Source: Prochlorococcus marinus str. MIT 9314
GTDB lineage: Bacteria; Cyanobacteriota; Cyanobacteriia; PCC-6307; Cyanobiaceae
Length of the DNA stretch: 64,000 nucleotides
Direction: 5' to 3'
NCBI RefSeq assembly: GCF_000760035.1
Contig: NZ_JNAO01000013.1
Location: 124,001 to 188,000, forward strand
Shown: one piece after another, positions 45,971 through 54,732 of the stretch
How positions within the stretch are numbered: position 1 is the stretch's first letter
Layout: each line of letters starts with the position of its first letter
Notes under the pieces: generated by a model
Seen by the model: only the letters and a program-made list of their open reading frames with translations
Databases searched by the model: none
What the model was told of the DNA's origin: nothing
Made by a program: the position numbers and the translations under genes

Positions 45971-46642
45971 ATGCAGGCTGTAATTTCAACAGGTATAGTC
46001 GCAGGATTTGTGCATGTAGTTAGTGGCGCTGATCATCTAATTGCAATGGCACCAACAGCGATTAATAATCCCCAAAAAGCTCTTAAAAATAGTTTCTCAT
46101 GGGGCTTGGGACATTCTTCAGGAGTCCTCTTGTTAGCTTTTTTAGCGATTTTTATTAAGGATATTACGCCATTAAACAAATTTTCTAGTATTGCCGAATT
46201 CCTAGTTGGAATTTCACTTCTAATTGTTGGAGTATTTGCTATAAAAAATTCTTTTCAATTAAGTATCCACTCGCATTCCCATAAGCATGAGAATGGAATT
46301 GCCCATCGTCACTTTCACTTTCATGTTAAGGAACAAAAAAATAATAATAAGCACTCACATGCTTTGACTGGTTTAGGCTTGTTACACGGTATAGCTGGAG
46401 GTTCACATTTTCTTGCAGTTCTTCCTGCTTTAGCACTACCTTTAACAAGCGCTTGCTTATATTTGATTTCATATTTGATTGGTTCACTCATAAGTATGAA
46501 TCTTTTTACTTGTTTAATATCTTTTACTACCTTTAAAGCAAGTCAAAAATTTATTAAAAAATTAATAGCTTTAGCAGGGGGGCTTTCCTTTTCATTGGGA
46601 TTATTTTGGATTCAAAGAAGTGCTTCTGTTTTTTTGAATTAA
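45971..46642 (+). CDS. sodT: putative nickel transporter SodT
   Basis: Inner-membrane nickel/cobalt permease of the UreH/RcnA-like group, 223 residues with about six spans. The metal motif HVVSGADHLIAMAP near residue 15 and SWGLGHSSGV recall the NiCoT signature. A His-rich loop near residues 97-120 (HSHSHKHENGIAHRHFHFHV) is likely to bind metal. It neighbours sodX and sodN, the known marine cyanobacterial arrangement that supplies nickel to Ni-SOD. Its 3' end overlaps the convergent sodX coding end by 42 bases. Confidence 0.9.
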   Translation: MQAVISTGIVAGFVHVVSGADHLIAMAPTAINNPQKALKNSFSWGLGHSSGVLLLAFLAIFIKDITPLNKFSSIAEFLVGISLLIVGVFAIKNSFQLSIHSHSHKHENGIAHRHFHFHVKEQKNNNKHSHALTGLGLLHGIAGGSHFLAVLPALALPLTSACLYLISYLIGSLISMNLFTCLISFTTFKASQKFIKKLIALAGGLSFSLGLFWIQRSASVFLN

Positions 46643-46993
46643 AAAATTTTTTAATTTAGGAATAATTAATTTAGAGGTGACAATCCCAATTATTTTTTCG
46701 TTATTGATTAATCCAAATTTATTACTATCTTCGCTAAATTCAACATTGTCGCCAATAACCTCAACGTTATTTTGATTTACTGATATTATCCTTTTTATTA
46801 GGTTTTTATTTTTAATTGGATGAGTAAAAATAACTGTTTGTCGATTTTTAAGTATTGATTTATTCTTTTTATATTTTTTAAAAAATACAATGTCACCCTC
46901 TTTTAGGTAAGGAAACATCGATTCACCACTAATAATCGCGGTTTTTCTTAAACCTAATAAAAATAAAATAAAATCAAGAAAACTTTTTAAAAT
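46601..46993 (-). CDS. sodX: Ni-SOD maturation peptidase SodX, non-canonical start
   Basis: S26-family signal-peptidase-like protein thought to cleave the SodN propeptide. The motifs are ISGESMFPYLKEGDIV (Ser nucleophile followed by Met), LIKRIISV (general-base Lys) and VIGDNVEFSEDS (GDN box). The first ATG, at 46918, is the Met of the Ser-Met motif and would delete the catalytic Ser and the N-terminal membrane segment (LKSFLDFILFLLGLRK). No ATG, GTG or TTG exists in frame between the sodN stop and that Ser. I give the ATT at 46993 (130 residues, eight bases after sodN) as the likeliest start. Confidence 0.85.
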   Translation of the reverse strand: MLKSFLDFILFLLGLRKTAIISGESMFPYLKEGDIVFFKKYKKNKSILKNRQTVIFTHPIKNKNLIKRIISVNQNNVEVIGDNVEFSEDSNKFGLINNEKIIGIVTSKLIIPKLKNFLIQKNRSTSLNPK

Positions 46994-47001
46994 AACTCTG
47001 A

Positions 47002-47475
47002 TTAACTAGCTTTTACAAAAGCGTCTGATCTTTCTTTTGAAGCCCAGAAAATATTATGAATTTTTTCTACATAACTCATGAGTTCTTCAGCTTGGGATAA
47101 GTCAATATTAACTTTGCATGCACTGCATAATTTGGCTGCCTTCCAGATGGTTTCATGTAAGTCTGGATAAGTTTCTAAGTGAACTGGTTTAAAGTAATCT
47201 GTCCACAAAATTAGAATCTCTTTCTTTGTTTCTTTTGCTTGCTCTTCTTTAACTGCAACATATCTAGAAAATGTATTACTGTATGCAGCCCACTCTGCTG
47301 AATCAGTGCTAGAAGGAGCTTCTAATGAAATAAGTTTTTTTGTCATTGATAAAACTGCTTCAGCTGCAACTCTCGTAGATGCTGGGTCGTAAACACCACA
47401 AGGACCATCGCAGTGAGCGTGAACTGACATTGGGGATTTTTTATCTAGAAAAGAATTGATGAATTTACTTAACAT
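47002..47475 (-). CDS. sodN: nickel superoxide dismutase precursor
   Basis: Dismutates superoxide to hydrogen peroxide and oxygen. The 157-residue precursor has a 20-residue propeptide (MLSKFINSFLDKKSPMSVHA), then the mature nickel hook HCDGPCGVYDP: His21, Cys22 and Cys26 bind Ni after cleavage exposes the His21 amine. The rest is the four-helix bundle (EILILWTDYFKPVHLETYPD). It is followed directly by sodX. Prochlorococcus uses this in place of Fe-SOD, which lowers iron demand. No metal-responsive operator is evident upstream. Confidence 0.97.
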   Translation of the reverse strand: MLSKFINSFLDKKSPMSVHAHCDGPCGVYDPASTRVAAEAVLSMTKKLISLEAPSSTDSAEWAAYSNTFSRYVAVKEEQAKETKKEILILWTDYFKPVHLETYPDLHETIWKAAKLCSACKVNIDLSQAEELMSYVEKIHNIFWASKERSDAFVKAS

Positions 47476-47553
47476 TTCAAATATTTAGTGTTGTATATAT
47501 ATTACTTGGAGATTAACTAAATTGAAAAGTCTTAGATATTTTTCTTACTTAAT

Positions 47554-48126
47554 TTAATTGACTTTTAATAATTCAACTTCAAATATTAAAGTCGCATTAG
47601 CAGGTATTACATTTCCAGCTCCTCTTGATCCGTATCCAAGTTCCGGAGGTATTGTTAATTTTCTTTTGCCTCCAACTTTCATGCCTGCTACACCTTCGTC
47701 CCAACCTTTTATTACTCGTCCAGCACCTAAGGGAAAGCTGAATGGAGCTCTGCCGATACTGGTATCAAATTGTGTCCCGTCTTCTAGTGTTCCTGTGTAA
47801 TTTACAGTAACTGTTTGCCCGGCACTAGCCTCATCTCCTTCCCCGTTTACAATATCTGCAATAATTAAACCACTTTCTGTAGTCCTTGAATTGTTGTCTA
47901 TTGGTGTTTCTTCTGCCATAGCGAAAAGTATAGGATTTGGGTCAGATGGGTCTAGTTCAAATAAATTATTATTTGAGACATTTGATGATTTTGCAACAGG
48001 TGTTCTTTGAACTGACTGAGTTTCTGATTCAGCAGCATTAACAACTTGAGGTGAATTAAATTGACTGAAAAGAGTTAATGAAACACAAAAAACAAAAACT
48101 GCAAAACTGATAAAGACTTCTTTCAC
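47554..48126 (-). CDS. FKBP-type peptidyl-prolyl isomerase, membrane-anchored or exported
   Basis: Proline isomerase of 190 residues. The N-terminus has a hydrophobic segment (about residues 5-24) ending near VVNAAE, which looks like a signal peptide with AXA-type cleavage, so it probably works in the thylakoid lumen or periplasm. The FKBP domain (about 85-190) is complete: [38 protein letters not shown] and [20 protein letters not shown]. It lies 78 bases upstream of sodN on the same strand, but the gap leaves room for a separate sodN promoter. Confidence 0.94.
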   Translation of the reverse strand: MKEVFISFAVFVFCVSLTLFSQFNSPQVVNAAESETQSVQRTPVAKSSNVSNNNLFELDPSDPNPILFAMAEETPIDNNSRTTESGLIIADIVNGEGDEASAGQTVTVNYTGTLEDGTQFDTSIGRAPFSFPLGAGRVIKGWDEGVAGMKVGGKRKLTIPPELGYGSRGAGNVIPANATLIFEVELLKVN

Positions 48127-48212
48127 TAAAATTTTGAAAGTTACTGGAACTTAGTCTACAGAATGAAGGTACAATAAATGGGTGATTATAAATATAATTT
48201 CGTAATTTTAGA

Positions 48213-49700
48213 TTGTTAATCCCAACTCAAATTAAAAGTCTAAGACAATATTTTTACCCTTGTTTAGGAGGGATTTTAGGAGGAATTTCAGTTTCAACTC
48301 ATTTTTGGCTGATTTTTATGCCGATATCTTTATTTATTTTATGGAAGGGAAGTGAAAGGAGAATAGCAAATTTTTGTTGGGGTTTTTTCTTTATCTTGAT
48401 AAGTCATTCTTGGCTTTATGATCTTCATCCATTGACATGGCTTGGTTTTTCATGGCTTACAAGTTTAATAATCACCATTTTAATATTATTATTTTGCTCT
48501 TTTTTGGGTGGGATATTAGTTTATTTATGGGGATTGTTAGTTGAAATCATTCTCTGGAAAGAAGATGTTTTCAAAATGAAAATATTATCTTTAACAGTAA
48601 AAGTATTTTTTTTATCTTTGACTTGGGGTATTGGTGAATTGATACTTTCTCAAACATCTTTTTTTTGGATAGGTTTAGGAGAGAGTCTTATCCCAGGTGA
48701 TATTTATCTTGCTGGTTTAGCAAGATGGATTGGTGCAAGTGGTTTATGCGTACTTCAAATATTGATTGGGTTTTGGATTTTTTATATTCAAGGTAGATGG
48801 GAAAGAAAACTTTACTTTAAAAAAGTATTTCTTTTAGGACTTTTGGTTTTTATTCTCTTACATTTACTTGGAGGTTTAACAACTCCGATTAAAAGAAATT
48901 ATGAATATCCAGTAGCTATTTGGCAAACTAATATACCAACAAGAGAAAAATTAAAAATAAATGATGAATTTATTGAAGAAAAGCTGTCTATCGCTCAAAA
49001 GTATGCTTTATCAAATAAAGTGAAACTTCTTGTTGCTCCTGAAGGGACTTTAAATAGTAATTTTTATTTATCTAAAGGCTTTAAGGTTAATACCCTGGCA
49101 GGAGGTTTCAGAAATTCTAATAATGAGTTAAGAAGTTCTTTACTGGGATTTAAAATTGGAAATAAATCTTTTACCTCATTTATAGATAAACATAGACTTG
49201 TTCCATTAGGTGAAAAAACACCTAGATTTCTAGATAGTTTTTCAAGAGGATTATCTGCTGTAGGAGGAATTCAACCTGGCTCTGATTCAAGATTGTTTGA
49301 TCCTAAATTTACACAACCTCTAGCAGTGGTTATTTGTTATGAAATTAGTGATGGATTGAAAATAAGAAAGGCTATTAATAGCGGTGCAAAACTAATAATA
49401 ACTGCAGCAAATTTAGATCCCTATCCAACTAAGCTTTATAATCAATTCCTGTCTTTGGCAAGATTGAGAAGTATTGAAAATAAAAAGGATAATCTACTTG
49501 TATCAAACACTGGTCCTTCGGGTTTAGTTAAAGATGATGGGAAAATAATTCAGCTTCTAGATTTAAATGTGGAGCAAAATAAAGTAGTTTTCCCCAATTT
49601 TTCATCCGACAGGACCTTCTATACAAAATTTGGAGATAAACCTATTTTGTTATTGTTTATATTTTTTATGGGATTAAATTTCTTTTGGAAAATTAATTAA
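48213..49700 (+). CDS. lnt: apolipoprotein N-acyltransferase
   Basis: Adds the third acyl chain to lipoproteins at the inner membrane. The 495 residues have about six N-terminal spans and then a nitrilase-fold domain with [10 protein letters not shown] (Glu), [12 protein letters not shown], and [13 protein letters not shown] (Cys). The C-terminus ends in another span. The start is a TTG at 48213. The 3' end overlaps the convergent mnmA by eight bases. Confidence 0.93.
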   Translation: MLIPTQIKSLRQYFYPCLGGILGGISVSTHFWLIFMPISLFILWKGSERRIANFCWGFFFILISHSWLYDLHPLTWLGFSWLTSLIITILILLFCSFLGGILVYLWGLLVEIILWKEDVFKMKILSLTVKVFFLSLTWGIGELILSQTSFFWIGLGESLIPGDIYLAGLARWIGASGLCVLQILIGFWIFYIQGRWERKLYFKKVFLLGLLVFILLHLLGGLTTPIKRNYEYPVAIWQTNIPTREKLKINDEFIEEKLSIAQKYALSNKVKLLVAPEGTLNSNFYLSKGFKVNTLAGGFRNSNNELRSSLLGFKIGNKSFTSFIDKHRLVPLGEKTPRFLDSFSRGLSAVGGIQPGSDSRLFDPKFTQPLAVVICYEISDGLKIRKAINSGAKLIITAANLDPYPTKLYNQFLSLARLRSIENKKDNLLVSNTGPSGLVKDDGKIIQLLDLNVEQNKVVFPNFSSDRTFYTKFGDKPILLLFIFFMGLNFFWKIN

Positions 49701-50850
49701 TTAATCCGCCACCTAATAAAATTTCTCCTTTATAAAAAACTGCAGCTTGTCCGGGTGTTACCGAACTTTGACTTTCTTCAAATATTAATTTAAATTTTTT
49801 AGTTGGATTATCTAAATTTTTCAAAGGGATTAAAGTTCCTTTTACTGGATGACTTCTATATCTGATTTGTGCTTCTACTTGTATCTCTTGCTTAGGTTCT
49901 TCGATTGAAACCCAGTTAACCTTAGTAATTATCGCTTCTTTACTATATAGATCACTTTTATCTGCTACATAAACTATGTTTTTTACCCTGTCTAAACTTT
50001 TTACATATAAAGGTTCAGGCCAAGCGATTCCCAAACCTTTTCTTTGACCTACTGTAAAGTGCTGAATACCATTGTGCGTTCCAAGGACTTTCCCATTTAC
50101 ATGCATAATTTCTCCTTCATTGGGTTCAATGTGTATGTCGATAAATCTCTGCATTGATCCATAATGCTCAACTAAACATAAATCTTGACTTTCTGGTTTT
50201 TGAGCAGTTCTAAGGCCTAATCTCAGGGCTTCCTTTCTTGTTTCTTCTTTTTTCATTTCACCAAGAGGAAATTCTAATCTGCTTAGTACTTCTTGTGAAA
50301 GAGAATAAAGAAAATAACTTTGGTCCTTGTTTTCGTCAGCACCTCTTAAAAGAAGGAAGTCCTTAAGTACAAAGCTCTTGCAATCAGGTGTTTCAGCAGA
50401 AGATGATTTTTTTATCCTTGCGTAATGTCCGGTCGCAATATAAGTAAAGTCCTTTTTGTTTATTGCGTAATTAAGCATCTCTTCAAACTTCACATTCTTG
50501 TTGCACATCGAACATGGAAGTGGAGTGAATCCTTTCTCATAGCTTTCAGTAGTTTTTTTAATTACCTCTCTTTCGAAAATTTCTCTTGAGTCTATTATTT
50601 TATGATTAATTCCCAAATCTTCACAAACGCCAGCAGCATCTACTAATCCTTCAGAACAACAGGAGCCTTGTCCTTTCATTAGCCAAAGAGTTAGTCCCTC
50701 AACATTCCAGCCTCTTTCTACAAGAAGAGCAGCTGAAAGGGAACTATCTACGCCACCAGAAAGACCTACAATAATATTTTTCTTCTTTTTAGTTTTATCA
50801 TTAGAAGAAAAAAAGTTCTCTAATTTTTTATCCTTTTGTGTCTTTAACAT
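49693..50850 (-). CDS. mnmA: tRNA-specific 2-thiouridylase
   Basis: Thiolates U34 of tRNA-Lys, -Glu and -Gln. The 385 residues have the ATP-pyrophosphatase loop [16 protein letters not shown] near residue 28 and the catalytic Cys pair in [12 protein letters not shown] and [23 protein letters not shown] and the C-terminal [19 protein letters not shown] complete it. An unusual CCSEG segment ([21 protein letters not shown]) inserts several Cys after the P-loop region; this form is seen in cyanobacterial MnmA. It is divergent from nnr. Confidence 0.96.
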   Translation of the reverse strand: MLKTQKDKKLENFFSSNDKTKKKKNIIVGLSGGVDSSLSAALLVERGWNVEGLTLWLMKGQGSCCSEGLVDAAGVCEDLGINHKIIDSREIFEREVIKKTTESYEKGFTPLPCSMCNKNVKFEEMLNYAINKKDFTYIATGHYARIKKSSSAETPDCKSFVLKDFLLLRGADENKDQSYFLYSLSQEVLSRLEFPLGEMKKEETRKEALRLGLRTAQKPESQDLCLVEHYGSMQRFIDIHIEPNEGEIMHVNGKVLGTHNGIQHFTVGQRKGLGIAWPEPLYVKSLDRVKNIVYVADKSDLYSKEAIITKVNWVSIEEPKQEIQVEAQIRYRSHPVKGTLIPLKNLDNPTKKFKLIFEESQSSVTPGQAAVFYKGEILLGGGLIN

Positions 50851-50896
50851 GGAAGTTTAAATTTTTGAACAGTACTCCAATTGCTTTGTACTAATT

Positions 50897-52462
50897 ATGA
50901 ACGAAATTGTATGGCCAACAATTGACTCGAAACATTTAATTGTTGATTCAAAGCAAATGTTGATATTAGAGAAAGAAATGTTTTCTGATGGAATGCCTCA
51001 AGAAGCATTGATGGAAAAAGCTGGTATTCAAATTAGTAGATGGCTCTTGAAAAGGAAACCTCTTCTAAAGTATGGAATAACTGTTTTTATAGGTCCTGGG
51101 CATAATGGTGGGGATGGTGCAGTAATAGCTAGAGAGCTTTTTTTGAAAGGTTTTATGGTAAAGGTATGGTGTCCATTCCCGATAAAAAAACCATTAACAA
51201 ATAACCATCTTAATTATCTTACATCTATTGGGGTCACAAAATTAGTAGAGCCCCCTGATGCAAATGGTAAAGAACTTTGGATTGATGCTGTGTTTGGTAA
51301 TAATCAAACAAGAAAAGTTGATAATAAATTAGTTAAACTTTTTAATCAAAAATTTCTTAACAGATATGGCAAGGTAATAAGTATTGATATTCCAACAGGA
51401 TTATGTCCTGATAAAGGAGAGCCTTTTTTAGATAACGCAGTAAAGGCAGACCATACCTTAGCAATTGGTCTTAATAAGATAGGGTTGACGCAAGATTCTG
51501 CATTACCTTTTATTGGAGAATTGCACCATATAGATATTGGGGTGCCAATTAGTAAACTTTCCAAAGTTGATAAAAAGATTTTTAAGGTTACCTACAAAGA
51601 TTTGAAAAATATTAATTTACCTTCTTTACCAAGAAATTCCAACAAATATAAAAGAGGTAGAACATTATTAATAGCTGGAAGTGAAAAATATCCTGGTGCT
51701 GCATACTTAGCATTAAAAGGGGCGATATCAAGTGGAGCAGGCTATATCTCGGCTGTCCTGCCTGAGTTAGTTGCTGAATCTATTTGGCAAGTTGCTCCAG
51801 AAATAGTTTTAAAGGATACTATGCAATCTAATCAAAATGGAAATGCATCTTTATTTAGTGCATTAAAAAATATTGATTTAAGTGCATTTGATTCAGTAGC
51901 TGTCGGCCCAGGAATAGGAATTGATAGTGATGATTGGCAAAAAGCAAAAGACATTCTCACTGGTTTTGAAGGATTATTGATTTTGGATGCGGATGCACTC
52001 AATAGAATTTCAGAATCTAAATTATGTTCAAAATTCTTCTTAGAGAGAAGATTTAAGACATGGATAACACCTCATAGCAAAGAATTTTCGAGGTTATTCC
52101 CCAATATCAAATGCGAGACTAATGTTGAAAAAGCTCTTAATGCTTCGCAAGAATTTAACATAAGTGTTCTGTTAAAGGGAGCTAATAGCATAGTCGCTGA
52201 CAATAAAAAGGCTTGGCAACTTTTTGGGACTGATTCACACACAGCTCGAGCTGGATTGGGTGATCTTTTATCTGGATTTATAGCTGGTAGTTCTGCGATT
52301 GATTTAACATTTTGTAGAAACATAACAACAGATTTTTTTGCTAAATACGTACTTTTGCATTCATTTGCTGCATCAAAGTGTAAAAAAGGGTCAAATGCTT
52401 CTGCTATTGGTGACGAATTGTCAAAATTAATGCGAAATATAAAAATGAGACAAATATCTTGA
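50897..52462 (+). CDS. nnr: bifunctional NAD(P)H-hydrate epimerase/dehydratase
   Basis: Repairs hydrated NADH and NADPH. The 521 residues are a fusion: the YjeF_N epimerase domain (about 15-225; FIGPGHNGGDGAVIARELF, SIDIPTGLCPDKGEPF) and the ribokinase-like ADP/ATP-dependent dehydratase (about 240-515; RGRTLLIAGSEKYPGAAYLA, AVGPGIGID and the catalytic HTARAGLGDLLSGFIAG). Both active regions look intact. The gap to mnmA is 46 bases, holding divergent promoters. Confidence 0.95.
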   Translation: MNEIVWPTIDSKHLIVDSKQMLILEKEMFSDGMPQEALMEKAGIQISRWLLKRKPLLKYGITVFIGPGHNGGDGAVIARELFLKGFMVKVWCPFPIKKPLTNNHLNYLTSIGVTKLVEPPDANGKELWIDAVFGNNQTRKVDNKLVKLFNQKFLNRYGKVISIDIPTGLCPDKGEPFLDNAVKADHTLAIGLNKIGLTQDSALPFIGELHHIDIGVPISKLSKVDKKIFKVTYKDLKNINLPSLPRNSNKYKRGRTLLIAGSEKYPGAAYLALKGAISSGAGYISAVLPELVAESIWQVAPEIVLKDTMQSNQNGNASLFSALKNIDLSAFDSVAVGPGIGIDSDDWQKAKDILTGFEGLLILDADALNRISESKLCSKFFLERRFKTWITPHSKEFSRLFPNIKCETNVEKALNASQEFNISVLLKGANSIVADNKKAWQLFGTDSHTARAGLGDLLSGFIAGSSAIDLTFCRNITTDFFAKYVLLHSFAASKCKKGSNASAIGDELSKLMRNIKMRQIS

Positions 52463-52602
52463 AAGAAACAATTTAAGAGAGTTATTTATAGTTTTAAACA
52501 CATAAGTGTACAAATATAACTTGAAATCTGAAGCGCGCATTAAATATTTGGCTATTTCTTAAAAAGTGTAGGAGAGTTTTAGTACCTAAATTAGGTCAGA
52601 AA

Positions 52603-53544
52603 ATGGTTTCATCATTACCAACCCAAGCAGAACCTCCCAAGAGGAGGAATAATGACCCAATTAGTTGGTATTTGCAGAATATCGGTAGAGTTCCCTTATT
52701 AACACCTGCCGAAGAGATTGAATTGGGTAATCAAGTTCAGAAGATGATGATTCTTACAGAAGATGGACAATTAAGTGAAAAGGTCAATGATTTTACAACT
52801 CAGCAAAAAAGAACTATAAAAATTGGTCGAAGAGCTAAAGAAAGAATGATGAAAGCTAATTTAAGATTAGTTGTCAGTGTGGCAAAAAAATATCAAGGTA
52901 AAGGATTGGAATTACTTGATTTAGTACAAGAAGGTTCTCTTGGATTAGAGAGGGCTGTTGAAAAATTTGATCCGACAAGAGGATATAAGTTTTCTACTTA
53001 TGCCTTTTGGTGGATTAGGCAAAGTATGACAAGAGCAATTGCCTGTCAATCAAGAACAATCCGATTACCTGTTCACTTAAGTGAAAGGTTAGCATCTATC
53101 AGAAAAGTTAGTAGAGATTTGGCTCATAAGCTTGGTGCTATGCCAAGCAGAATTGAAATTGCAGAGGCAATGGAAATTGATGTTGAAGAATTGGATTCTG
53201 TTTTAAGACAAGCTTTATCGACAAGCAGTTTAGATGCTCCAGTAAATGGTGATGATGGTAGGAGCTTTTTAGGTGATTTAATTGCAGATAGTAATAATGA
53301 AGAGCCTTTAGATCAAGTTGAACAGAAAATGCATCAAGAGCAACTTGGTAAGTGGTTAAGTCATTTAAGCGAGCAAGAACAACATGTTCTCAAACTAAGG
53401 TTTGGACTTGATGCAAATGAGAGACATACGCTTGCAGAAATTGGAAGATTATTAGAAGTTTCTAGAGAAAGAGTAAGACAAGTTGAACTTAAGGCACTAA
53501 GAAAATTAAGGAACTTAACCAGAAAATTACCTAGCGGTATTTAA
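52603..53544 (+). CDS. group 2 RNA polymerase sigma-70 factor
   Basis: Non-essential primary-like sigma factor. The 313 residues have region 1.2 (DPISWYLQNIGRVPLLTPAEE), regions 2.1-2.4 (LRLVVSVAKKYQGKGLELLD, QEGSLGLERAVEKFDPTRGY, KFSTYAFWWIRQSMTRAI), region 3, and region 4.2 (HTLAEIGRLLEVSRERVRQV). It lacks the long N-terminal extension of the principal sigma, so it is an alternative RpoD-like factor, probably for stress or circadian output. The 140-base upstream gap is AT-rich and I see no clear operator. Confidence 0.94.
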   Translation: MVSSLPTQAEPPKRRNNDPISWYLQNIGRVPLLTPAEEIELGNQVQKMMILTEDGQLSEKVNDFTTQQKRTIKIGRRAKERMMKANLRLVVSVAKKYQGKGLELLDLVQEGSLGLERAVEKFDPTRGYKFSTYAFWWIRQSMTRAIACQSRTIRLPVHLSERLASIRKVSRDLAHKLGAMPSRIEIAEAMEIDVEELDSVLRQALSTSSLDAPVNGDDGRSFLGDLIADSNNEEPLDQVEQKMHQEQLGKWLSHLSEQEQHVLKLRFGLDANERHTLAEIGRLLEVSRERVRQVELKALRKLRNLTRKLPSGI

Positions 53545-53545
53545 T

Positions 53546-54619
53546 CTAATCTTCTGCCCAAATATATTTGGTTAATTCTTCTGAGGGAGGTTCAGGAGCT
53601 TCAATTGCATTTTTAACTGACTCAGATATTTCAGCATCAATTTTCTTTTCAATAATTTTTAATTCTTCTTCTGTAGCTAATTTACCGTCAATAATTTCTT
53701 GAGCTAATTTCTTAATAGGATCTCTTTTTCCCCAAAACTCCTTCTCTTTTTCAGACCTTAATTCATCTGGATCTGCAAGAGAATGCCCTCTATATCTATA
53801 AGTTAAACATTCTAAAAGTGTGGGCCCTTCTCCTGCCCTAGCCCGCTCAATTGCTCTTTGTGCTGCCCCTCTTACTGCTAATACATCCATTCCATCAACT
53901 TCCTCGCCTTGCATGCCAAAGGCAGACGCTTTTCTCCAGATTTCAGGATTACTAGTAGCTCTATCATGAGCCATACCAATAGCCCATTTATTATTTTCAA
54001 CAACAAAAATTATGGGTAATTTCCATAACTGGGCCATATTTAAACATTCAAAAAACTGCCCATTATTGCAAGTCCCATCCCCAAAAAATGCTGCAGTTAC
54101 CGCATCACTATTACTATTTCCAGCAACTTCCTTTTTGTATTTACTTGAAAAGGCTGCCCCTAATGCAACTGGAATTCCCTCTCCAATAAATGCATATCCT
54201 CCGAGTAGGTGATGCTCTCTTGAAAATAAGTGCATAGATCCACCTCGGCCTTTGCTACAACCAGTCGATTTACCAAAAAGTTCACTCATTACTTCAAATG
54301 AGGGAACACCTGCACTTAGTGCATGAACATGATCGCGATAGGTACTACAAAACCAATCATGTTTCTTTTTCATGGCGCCAATTACTCCCGTGCTTATAGC
54401 CTCTTGACCGTTATATAAATGAACGAAACCAAACATTTTTCCCCTGTAATACATTTCTGCACACTTATCTTCAAACCTACGACCAAGCGTCATGTCTTCA
54501 TAAAGAAATAATCCGGTTTCTCGATCTAATTCGGCTTTTTTTATGTCTTGAAGATTTGAGATTCTCTCTACGTGTGTTTCCAAGAAAAATACCTTAACGA
54601 AGTTTTGATTTGTTAACAT
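53546..54619 (-). CDS. pdhA: pyruvate dehydrogenase E1 alpha subunit
   Basis: Thiamine-diphosphate enzyme subunit that decarboxylates pyruvate to feed acetyl-CoA synthesis. The 357 residues show [40 protein letters not shown], the ThDP/Mg motif [19 protein letters not shown], and the [16 protein letters not shown] loop. The first 12 residues ([12 protein letters not shown]) look atypical. A TTG at 54583, with AAGG 10 bases upstream, giving [12 protein letters not shown], is a likely alternative start. It is convergent with the sigma factor gene, one base apart. Confidence 0.95.
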   Translation of the reverse strand: MLTNQNFVKVFFLETHVERISNLQDIKKAELDRETGLFLYEDMTLGRRFEDKCAEMYYRGKMFGFVHLYNGQEAISTGVIGAMKKKHDWFCSTYRDHVHALSAGVPSFEVMSELFGKSTGCSKGRGGSMHLFSREHHLLGGYAFIGEGIPVALGAAFSSKYKKEVAGNSNSDAVTAAFFGDGTCNNGQFFECLNMAQLWKLPIIFVVENNKWAIGMAHDRATSNPEIWRKASAFGMQGEEVDGMDVLAVRGAAQRAIERARAGEGPTLLECLTYRYRGHSLADPDELRSEKEKEFWGKRDPIKKLAQEIIDGKLATEEELKIIEKKIDAEISESVKNAIEAPEPPSEELTKYIWAED

Positions 54620-54732
54620 TCTAAGCTGTGAAGGGCGATTTTCATGATTTTCTTTAATAACTCTGTAAGACCTTGTGAAAAAAATTTTTAACTTGATAAA
54701 ATTTGTCTAAGAATTTTCAATAGGATATTTGT

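Noticed and set aside
47480-47500. GTA(N7)TAC near the sodN start as an NtcA site
   Set aside because: The NtcA consensus needs eight bases between GTA and TAC; the spacing here is seven, and such matches are frequent in AT-rich DNA.
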